A DNA stretch of 64,000 nucleotides from positions 1 through 64,000 of the forward strand of contig JAQYCV010000044.1 in NCBI GenBank assembly GCA_028724525.1. The letters run 5' to 3'. Within the stretch, counting starts at the first letter, position 1. Each line of letters begins with the position of its first letter. This DNA is from Clostridiales bacterium. Its GTDB lineage: Bacteria; Bacillota; Clostridia; Saccharofermentanales; DTU023. Made by a program: the position numbers and the translations under genes. A model generated the notes under the pieces. It saw nothing but the letters and a program-made list of their open reading frames with translations. It did not search any database and was not told the origin of the DNA. Shown here piece after piece: positions 52,454 to 62,124 of this stretch.

Positions 52454-55084
52454 CTAGCACGAAAAATGGGGATAAGGAGACATCTCTCCCCAGCTTTTGC
52501 CGACATCCAAGTCTACCTTGAGGGGGACGGAAAGCGGTAGAGCAGCTTCCATGACCCGGCGGAGGATAGCTGCCGCCTCCGGGACCTCCTCATCTGGCAC
52601 TTCCAAGACCAGCTCATCATGGACCTGCAAGATCAGCTTGGCTCTTAAGCCCGCAGCCCTTAGCTCCTTTTCCACTTCTACCATGGCAATTTTAATCAGG
52701 TCTGCGGCTGAACCCTGGACAGGGGCATTCATGGCTGCCCTTTCCCCAAATTTTCTTTGATGAAAGTTCCGACTCTTGAGTTCAGGGATATAACGCCGCC
52801 GGCCTAAGATGGTCTCGACATAGCCCAACTTCTTAGCTTGGTCCACTTGGGCCTCCATCCAAGGTTTTACCCTGGGATAGTGGCTGTAGTAAGCGTCAAT
52901 ATAAGCTCGGGCATCCGCCACACTTAAGCCCAAGTCCTGGGACAGGCTAAAGTCTGAGATACCATAAATAATGGAGAAGTTGATGGTTTTGGCATCCCGC
53001 CTCTCCTTACTGCTAATCTTTTCTGCGGGCTTGTTAAAAATCCGTGAAGCCGTCGCCAGATGGATATCTGCGTTCGATTGAAAAGCCTCTTGCAAGCCTG
53101 GATCCTGGCTCATATGGGCCAAAAGACGGAGTTCGATTTGGGAATAGTCAGCATCCACAAAGGTCCAGCCTGGCTTTGGCACAAAGAGCTTGCGGATCGC
53201 ATTCGCCCGGTCCGATTTTACGGGAATATTTTGCAAGTTGGGCTCAGCCGAGGAAAGGCGGCCAGTAGTAGTCAGAGTTTGCTTGAAGTGGGTATGGATA
53301 CGGCCATCCTCAGAAATCTCCTTGATCAAGCCTTCAACGAAGGTGGACCGCAACTTAGCCAGCTCCCGATACTCTAGAATAAGCGGGATAGTCGGATGGT
53401 CATAGTAAAGCTTATCCAAAACTTCTGCCGCTGTAGAGTATGACCCGTTTTTGTTTTTCTTCCCTCCCCTGAGGCCTAAATCCTCAAAGAGTACTTCCCC
53501 GAGTTGCTTGCTCGAATTGAGATTGATCTCCCGGGGGAAATAGGCAAAAATACGCTTTTCAAGATCAGCCAGTTCCTCTGCCATCTTTTGCGATAAGAGG
53601 TCTAAGCTGGCTTGGTCAATCCCGATACCCACCCGTTCCATTTCTGCAAGCACCCGGGCCAGGGGGAATTCTAAGTCAGTTGCCAATTGAGTAAGTTTGA
53701 AATTTGCCAGGGCTTTATCTGCCAGCTGGCTGAACTTCAAGAGGGCTGACAAGCGGAAATAAAGCTCTCGGTCCAAATCGGGGCCAGATAGAGTCTCCAG
53801 GGCCTGGAAGGCGATGTACTCACCGCCTAGGGCCTGCCAGGCTGTCAGGAAAGCTTCCGGATAAGCCTTGCCCAAGTCTCCCACATTAAGAAGATAGGCG
53901 GCGATTTCCCCATCGTAATAGGGCTTAAGCGGAATTTCTAAGCCTGCATCCCGCAAGACTTCCTTCCCCGCCCAAAAGAAGATCTGAGGGCCAGGGGCAA
54001 GGATTTGGGGCCAAACAAAATTGAGTTCGGCAAGGCTGAGGCAGACCAGCTGGTCTTGATCATTGAGTAAGGTCCAGGAGCCGGCAGGCAGGGGCAAAAT
54101 AGCAAGTTTGCTGTCTGAGTTCAAGGCCAGATCTTGCCAGCTGTCTAGCTTGGTCCATTCTTTCTCCAAAGCTTGAGCGCTTAGGGCCTCCTGGGCTTCC
54201 AAGTCAAAACGTGGCCGCAGGCTCTGGATATTGAGCCTTTGCAGATACTGGTCTAAAGCCTCCTTGTCAACAGGCAGGTTGGCTGGGCAAGCTGGAATGG
54301 CCGCCTGATCATTGAGTTTTGCTAGTCTATAGGAAAGGTAGGCTGAATCACGGCCCTCCTTTAAGTTGCGACCCTTCGCACCCTTGATCTCATCCAGGTG
54401 GGCATAGACTTGATCCAGGCTACCATACTCTTGAATCAAGGCCATGGCCGTTTTTTCGCCCACCCCCGGCACACCAGGAATATTATCTGAAGGGTCACCC
54501 ATGAGGGCTTTGAAATCAAGGAAAGCCTCCGGTCCGAAGCCGTAAATTTGCTGAAACTCCTCTGGGCCCATAAAATCCTTGCCTGATCCCGACTTGTTCT
54601 TGTAGGGATAAATGAGGGTGACCTGGTCAGAAATAAGTTGCCAAAGGTCCCGGTCACCAGACAAAACATAGACATGGTCTCCCGCTTCGACCCCTAATCT
54701 GGCCAGACTAGCAATCAAATCGTCTGCTTCACAGCCAGCCTTTTCAACTTGGTTAAGGCCCATATATCTTAAGCCCTCTTTGACCAGGGGAAATTGGATA
54801 GCCAGGTCTTCATCCATCGCTTTACGGCCTGCCTTGTAACCCTCGTAAAGATCATGGCGGAAGGTAGGCTCAGGCCGGTCAAAGCAAACACAGGTCCTTT
54901 CAGGCTGGAGAGCATCTTGAAAGCTAAAGAGCATATTGAAAAAAGTAAAGATAGCCCCGGTAGGGGTACCATCGGGAGCGGTCAGGCGCTGGTTGCGGCC
55001 TATACCAAAGTAAGCACGGTTAAGGATAGAATTGCCATCTACTAAGAGTAAGTCGGCCGGCTTTTGGGCCTGGAGTGCATCCAT
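52454..55084 (-). CDS. polA: DNA polymerase I
   Basis: 876-aa family A polymerase. The N-terminal 5'-3' exonuclease domain (~10-300) has LLLVDGNSILNRAYFG, CEADDLIAS and MGDPSDNIPGVPGVGEKTA. The polymerase domain (~480-876) has motif A VDADYSQIELRLLAHMS, motif B RRDAKTINFSIIYGIS and motif C LQVHDELVLEVP. The middle (~310-470) has a 3'-5' exonuclease fold but no DxE or DxxxD motif, so proofreading is probably absent, as in Bacillus and Thermus enzymes. Confidence 0.98.
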   Translation of the reverse strand: MDALQAQKPADLLLVDGNSILNRAYFGIGRNQRLTAPDGTPTGAIFTFFNMLFSFQDALQPERTCVCFDRPEPTFRHDLYEGYKAGRKAMDEDLAIQFPLVKEGLRYMGLNQVEKAGCEADDLIASLARLGVEAGDHVYVLSGDRDLWQLISDQVTLIYPYKNKSGSGKDFMGPEEFQQIYGFGPEAFLDFKALMGDPSDNIPGVPGVGEKTAMALIQEYGSLDQVYAHLDEIKGAKGRNLKEGRDSAYLSYRLAKLNDQAAIPACPANLPVDKEALDQYLQRLNIQSLRPRFDLEAQEALSAQALEKEWTKLDSWQDLALNSDSKLAILPLPAGSWTLLNDQDQLVCLSLAELNFVWPQILAPGPQIFFWAGKEVLRDAGLEIPLKPYYDGEIAAYLLNVGDLGKAYPEAFLTAWQALGGEYIAFQALETLSGPDLDRELYFRLSALLKFSQLADKALANFKLTQLATDLEFPLARVLAEMERVGIGIDQASLDLLSQKMAEELADLEKRIFAYFPREINLNSSKQLGEVLFEDLGLRGGKKNKNGSYSTAAEVLDKLYYDHPTIPLILEYRELAKLRSTFVEGLIKEISEDGRIHTHFKQTLTTTGRLSSAEPNLQNIPVKSDRANAIRKLFVPKPGWTFVDADYSQIELRLLAHMSQDPGLQEAFQSNADIHLATASRIFNKPAEKISSKERRDAKTINFSIIYGISDFSLSQDLGLSVADARAYIDAYYSHYPRVKPWMEAQVDQAKKLGYVETILGRRRYIPELKSRNFHQRKFGERAAMNAPVQGSAADLIKIAMVEVEKELRAAGLRAKLILQVHDELVLEVPDEEVPEAAAILRRVMEAALPLSVPLKVDLDVGKSWGEMSPYPHFSC

Positions 55085-55137
55085 AAATTAGTCTCCTTCG
55101 ATTCTGTATCTGACTCAGTCCTTTAAGTTTAAGGGAT

Positions 55138-56553
55138 CTAGGCTTGCTTGTCTAAAGCATAGGCTAAGATCTGGCCGGCGATGGCAGAAACATCCACCCA
55201 CTGATTTTCTACGACCAAACTAATCGCAAGGGGGCATTCAGGATTTTGCAAAAAGCCTGTAAAGAGTGAATTGCTCTGATTGTCCCCTACCTGGCCAGCG
55301 TGTTCAGCCGTCCCTGTCTTCCCGCCTACCACTTGACCAGAAACCTGCGCCCCTTGGGCCATACCATGCTGGACCGCATAAATCATATCTTGGGCCAAAA
55401 GCTCCATGCTAGATCTAGTCCCAACAATATAAGCCGTTCTAGGCTGGGTGAGCTCTCCCCGGCTAGATCCAGGATTAAGGACCTCAGCCAATAAATGGGG
55501 CTCCATCATTTGGCCACCCTGGGCAATAGCTCCAGAAATCATAGCGAGGTGGAGGGGGGAGACCGTCAGCTTCTGGCCTTCAATTGGCTGGCCGATAGCC
55601 AGCCAGCTCAAGGTGTAATCATCCAGCTGGGGGCTAATCTTCAGCTGGCTGGGCATAACGCTTAGCTTGTCCAAGCTTAGAGGGGCATTGAAGGCAAAGT
55701 TTTCCGCCGTCTTAAAGAGCTGCATAGCACCGACATTAAGGGCAAGTTGGCCAAAGTAGTGGTTACAAGAAAGAGCCAGAGCTTGACTTCTGTCTAAGAG
55801 GCCATGGCCAGCATCTTGGCGGTTTTCTAAAACCGAGCCTGGCCCTAATAGGGGCTCACGGCCCTTGCATTGGACCTGGTAATCTGGCTGAAATTGATCG
55901 GAAGAAATCCAGGCCGCATCGGTTATGAGTTTAAAGGTGGAGCCAGGCGTGTACTGGCCTAAAAGAGCCTTATTGAAGAGGGAGCCTTCTTCAATATTTT
56001 GCCAATGAATAACCTGGTCCGGTGCGACCAAAGGCGTGTTGACCAGGCAGAGAATCTCTCCCGTCTGGTAATTGAGAACCACCATAGAAGCCCGGTAGGG
56101 CTCCAGCAGTTCTGCAGCTTTTCGGCACAAATCCGCATCCAGGCTTAAGCGCAGGTCAGACCCCTTTAGACCCTGGCCCTTGAGGTCAAAGACCAACTGT
56201 TTAAAGAAGCCCCGGTTACTACCGGTTAATTCCGCCTGGTAGCGCTCTTCAATGGTGTTAGCAATATTATGACTGTAGTCCCCTATGGTCTGGACCAAGG
56301 CTGATGCCAAGAGTGGATCTTCCGCATAGCGCCTTTGGCCATGCTCGCTCGAGGCTAGGATGATACCCTGCCGGTCTAAGATCCGGCCGGCTTTGGCATA
56401 CTGGTCTGCTAAAGCCAATTTGTTTTCCCCACCATGGCCCGCGAGATTCGTTCGGCTCCGCTCCTGTTGAAAGATAATCCCCAAGACTAAGAAGACGAAG
56501 ACCAGAATAAAGGCCACACTGACTAATAAAAGATTGCGAATTAACTGCTTCAT
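55138..56553 (-). CDS. Class B penicillin-binding protein (PbpA/FtsI-like transpeptidase)
   Basis: 471-aa D,D-transpeptidase with one N-terminal helix (residues ~7-28). Catalytic motifs: SxxK as STFK (PGSTFKLI), SxN as SCN (ALSCNHYF) and KTG as GGKTGTAE. It lacks the large dimerisation domain and PASTA repeats of division PBPs and is shorter, matching the PbpA type that pairs with a SEDS protein. It overlaps the upstream FHA-SEDS gene by 4 bp, so the two are presumably a glycosyltransferase-transpeptidase pair. Confidence 0.94.
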   Translation of the reverse strand: MKQLIRNLLLVSVAFILVFVFLVLGIIFQQERSRTNLAGHGGENKLALADQYAKAGRILDRQGIILASSEHGQRRYAEDPLLASALVQTIGDYSHNIANTIEERYQAELTGSNRGFFKQLVFDLKGQGLKGSDLRLSLDADLCRKAAELLEPYRASMVVLNYQTGEILCLVNTPLVAPDQVIHWQNIEEGSLFNKALLGQYTPGSTFKLITDAAWISSDQFQPDYQVQCKGREPLLGPGSVLENRQDAGHGLLDRSQALALSCNHYFGQLALNVGAMQLFKTAENFAFNAPLSLDKLSVMPSQLKISPQLDDYTLSWLAIGQPIEGQKLTVSPLHLAMISGAIAQGGQMMEPHLLAEVLNPGSSRGELTQPRTAYIVGTRSSMELLAQDMIYAVQHGMAQGAQVSGQVVGGKTGTAEHAGQVGDNQSNSLFTGFLQNPECPLAISLVVENQWVDVSAIAGQILAYALDKQA

Positions 56554-58346
56554 CTATCCCCCTCAGCCTGGCGATTGGCAAGGCCTAGCAAGAGGCCAGC
56601 CATGAGGTACTTGGCCAACATAGAAGAACCACCTCGGGCAATAAAGGGCAAGGTAACACCCGTGAGGGGGACCAGGCCTGTAGAGCCAGCAACAACCACC
56701 GCTGCTTCAATAAAAAAGGAAGAGGCCAAACCAAGGATGAGGGCCGCCGAAAAGCTATCACGGGTGACCATAAAAGCATGGGCCCCGCGGAGCCATAGGG
56801 CCATAAAAATGGCCACAAGGGCCAAGCCCACCAATAGCCCCTGCTCCTCTACTAAAAAGGGGAAAATCATATCTGAGCTCGCCAAGGGAATGGCCCGGGG
56901 CTCGGCCTGGCCACAACCTAAGCCGACCAGGCCTCCGCGAGACATGGCTTTTAAGCCACGAATAATCTGGTCGTTCTGCGCATTCAGCTCCGTCCATAAA
57001 GTCAGCCAGCCGTAGATTCTCCGGCGGACATAAGGAAAGACCTGATAGGCCAAGAAAAAGAAGCTAGACCCAGCCAAAAGGATTAGAGCTGTTTTAATAT
57101 ACTCTGATGTCATCACAAGGAAGACGACCAGACTTAAGGGCAGGAGAATCATGAGGGAGCCCAGGTCTGGTAACAACAAAACCAAGATAAAATTGCCGCC
57201 TGCCCAGGCCAGGAAAAGTAGTTGCCGTTTAAAGGACAAACGGACTTTAAAGGTCCAGGCTAAAACCAAGAGATAGGTTATTTTGGCAAATTCGCTGGGC
57301 TGAATAGTCAAACCCATAGGCAGACGAATCCAGAGCCGCGCGCCCGTCCCTGTGATATCAGAGCCCAAGACTATGCTTGATAAGTAGAGCAAGGGCGTAA
57401 GGACCAGGCACAGGGGCGCCAGACGCTCAATGAGTTTAGTACGGCTGACCAAGACAATGATTAAGGGCATGATAAGGAGGCCTAAAATGGGGAAAAGAGC
57501 CTGCTTAAACATATCTGTGCGGAGGAAGTCTAACCACTTATCCTGGTCCCAGTCAGGACTTGTAGGCATGCTACGATTTAAAAGGGAAAGCCGCATTTGT
57601 ATGGCAAAGCCCAGGGACATTAACAAGGCGAAACAGGTAAAGGCCATGCTGTCAAAATGTCGATAGATGCGGGGCCAAAGCAAGGCTGAGGATAGGATAA
57701 GAAGCATGAAGAGCCCCGATAGCAAAAGAAATCCTGGAGCGAGCGCATTGAGATCAGCTGGCAAAACAAAAAGAACCTGAAGCAAGGCCAGGGGGAGGTA
57801 GAGGGCCAGAAGAATAGAGGCGAGGCCAGGCGGCTGACTCTGGTCCAAGGAGAGGTCTTCTTCAAGCTTCCGCAAGGACTGGCCAGACTTTTGGGCAGAC
57901 TTGGCCTCATCAAAAAATGATAGGCTATAGCGACCTAGGACAATCTTATCCTCGTGACGCAAGCGCTTGCGCCCTTTTAGCTCCTTGCCATTGAGTTGAA
58001 TAGCAGCCTTGCCAGAAAAATTATCGAGATACCAAGCCCCCTTGTAGAGATAAATCATGGCGTGATGGCGGAGGATTCCTCTTCCCTTCAGCTGGATGTC
58101 CGACGAACGGGCTTTGCCCAAGGAGGTCGAAAAATACAGGGGATAATAGAGAATGCCATCCGGCTGACTGGGGTCCTCTCCTAGGAGAAAATAATGGTCA
58201 ACAGGCTGCCGATGTAAAGTCAGGCGTTCCCGCAAGCGGCGATAGGCCGTAAAACAGAGTATAAGAGCGGCCAGGGCAAAGCATAAGCCCGTCAAGTAGC
58301 GGGACACATAGGAAAAATAAACAAGTGACATTAACAGACAAGGCAT
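56550..58346 (-). CDS. FHA-domain SEDS protein (FtsW/RodA/SpoVE family)
   Basis: 598-aa membrane protein. One helix (~10-32) is followed by a cytoplasmic FHA domain (~70-150) with the typical GKARSSDIQLKGRGILRHHA, LYKGAWYLDNFSGKAAIQLNG and EDKIVLGRYSLSFF. Then comes a SEDS peptidoglycan glycosyltransferase with about ten helices, including IQPSEFAKITYLLVLAW and LLPDLGSLMILLPL, and FLVEEQGLLVG and FIARGGSSML near the end. The FHA domain suggests binding of a phosphothreonine partner. The start at 58346 has no clear Shine-Dalgarno, so the exact N-terminus is uncertain. Confidence 0.92.
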   Translation of the reverse strand: MPCLLMSLVYFSYVSRYLTGLCFALAALILCFTAYRRLRERLTLHRQPVDHYFLLGEDPSQPDGILYYPLYFSTSLGKARSSDIQLKGRGILRHHAMIYLYKGAWYLDNFSGKAAIQLNGKELKGRKRLRHEDKIVLGRYSLSFFDEAKSAQKSGQSLRKLEEDLSLDQSQPPGLASILLALYLPLALLQVLFVLPADLNALAPGFLLLSGLFMLLILSSALLWPRIYRHFDSMAFTCFALLMSLGFAIQMRLSLLNRSMPTSPDWDQDKWLDFLRTDMFKQALFPILGLLIMPLIIVLVSRTKLIERLAPLCLVLTPLLYLSSIVLGSDITGTGARLWIRLPMGLTIQPSEFAKITYLLVLAWTFKVRLSFKRQLLFLAWAGGNFILVLLLPDLGSLMILLPLSLVVFLVMTSEYIKTALILLAGSSFFFLAYQVFPYVRRRIYGWLTLWTELNAQNDQIIRGLKAMSRGGLVGLGCGQAEPRAIPLASSDMIFPFLVEEQGLLVGLALVAIFMALWLRGAHAFMVTRDSFSAALILGLASSFFIEAAVVVAGSTGLVPLTGVTLPFIARGGSSMLAKYLMAGLLLGLANRQAEGDR

Positions 58347-58373
58347 GCTTATTTATTTTAGCCTATTAGGCCA

Positions 58374-58402
58374 ATAAAAAAAGCCTGTCATCACGACAGG
58401 CT
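58374..58402 (-). terminator. Intrinsic terminator after the HU gene
   Basis: Stem AGCCTGTC / GACAGGCT with a 5-base loop (GTGAT) and a TTTTTTT run on the minus strand. Confidence 0.9.
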
Positions 58403-58426
58403 AAGAAGTTCAAAAGCAAAATAGAA

Positions 58427-58702
58427 CTAGCCGTTAATGCGTTCTTTGAGGTTTTTGCCTGCGCGGAAAGCGGGAGCCTTAGATGCGGGGATCTTAATGA
58501 CTTCTTTGGTGCTGGGGTTGCGACCCATGCGTTCTGCACGCTCACGTACTTCAAAAGTACCAAAGCCAACAAGAACAACCTTATCACCTTTTTCCAGGTT
58601 TTCAGCAATGGCATCAAAAACTGCGTTAACAGCCTTTTCGCTCTCTTTTTTGGTCAGCTCTGTTTTTTCAGAAACAGCAGCGATTAGTTCAGTTTTGTTC
58701 AT
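58427..58702 (-). CDS. hup: HU-family DNA-binding protein
   Basis: 91-aa histone-like protein that bends and compacts DNA. It has [10 protein letters not shown] at the N-terminus, [24 protein letters not shown] with the beta-arm, and [12 protein letters not shown] at the end. GGAGG lies 6 bases before the ATG. Monocistronic, with its own terminator. Confidence 0.98.
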   Translation of the reverse strand: MNKTELIAAVSEKTELTKKESEKAVNAVFDAIAENLEKGDKVVLVGFGTFEVRERAERMGRNPSTKEVIKIPASKAPAFRAGKNLKERING

Positions 58703-58817
58703 ATGAGCCTCCTTTAAGGACTTGATTCCAGAGCATTATGCTGAGTGAGCGGCGGAATGTCAAGAGCCAAGCCTGTTTTGAGACTTTTTGCTAGGAATTT
58801 ACATTGCGACAGGCAGA

Positions 58818-59519
58818 CTAAAGGCTCTGTTCTTTCGTCTCTTTTTTGAGGCTGGTCATATCGGGGTAAAGATCTCGCTTTATTAACTTTTGGACTTGCT
58901 TCAGTAGGACTCGAATCGCTTCAGCATTTTTATAACGGTCTTTATCTTCTAGCAAAACCCGGGTTTTCACCGCTTGGAAGACGGGTTTGCCGTCCTTAAT
59001 CATTAAGGGCAACATTTTATGCTTATGGGGCAGACCTGAAAGCTCTGTTTCTTTCAATTTGTGCAAGCAATAGCGGACATTGCGTTCCACCTGCCTAACT
59101 TCTACTTGAAAATGCCGAGCCGTCATAGGATAAAGCGTTTTAGATAAAGAAGTGGATAAGGCAGGATTTAGGGTCAATTGAACCAGAATATAGCGTATAA
59201 AATGGTAGCCCTTGAGAGAATCATCAAAGGCATAGCAAGACAGGACAGCATCCACATAAAATTCTGCGTTGAATTTATCTTCTTTAATCTGGCGATCACT
59301 TTCCCGCATAAACTTTTGAGCCACGCCTTCAATGCGGCGGGCGGCATAAGGTGCCCCTTTGCGGCCATCTATGACATAATGATAATGACCCTGGGGGTCA
59401 CAAACGCCAAGATGACCCTTGTCGCCCATGAGCTGGTTAATGCGGTTTAAAAGTTCAGTATTACTGCCTGCAACATAAAATCCCAGGCTCTTCATAGCAT
59501 TATCAGTAAAATAATTCAT
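58818..59519 (-). CDS. Protein with Spo0A C-terminal effector domain
   Basis: 233-aa protein. Residues ~85-160 match the DNA-binding effector domain of Spo0A: FDDSLKGYHFIRYIL, ALSTSLSKTLYPMTARHF and the recognition region VRQVERNVRYCLHKL line up with the KGY, LYP and SRVERAIRHAIE segments of Spo0A. The N-terminal ~80 residues have a beta-strand pattern like a receiver fold (SLGFYVAGSNTELLNRI) but no acidic pocket or phosphoacceptor Asp. The C-terminal ~70 residues are longer and more basic than in Spo0A. GGAGGAGAG sits directly before the start. It could be a non-phosphorylated regulator retained in a lineage that has lost or altered sporulation. Confidence 0.75.
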   Translation of the reverse strand: MNYFTDNAMKSLGFYVAGSNTELLNRINQLMGDKGHLGVCDPQGHYHYVIDGRKGAPYAARRIEGVAQKFMRESDRQIKEDKFNAEFYVDAVLSCYAFDDSLKGYHFIRYILVQLTLNPALSTSLSKTLYPMTARHFQVEVRQVERNVRYCLHKLKETELSGLPHKHKMLPLMIKDGKPVFQAVKTRVLLEDKDRYKNAEAIRVLLKQVQKLIKRDLYPDMTSLKKETKEQSL

Positions 59520-59656
59520 GCTCTCCTCCTTGGCGGCAAAATGGTGCTTAGGCTAGTTAGCCTTGTTTCTGGGCTGTTATTCTAGCATTAGCATAGCGAA
59601 GTAGAGAGCTTGAAATTTTAGAAATAGAATAAAATTTGTCGAAAAGCCTGCTTTAT

Positions 59657-62109
<2,453 letters not shown>

Positions 62110-62124
62110 TTAGGCCTAGCGAGC

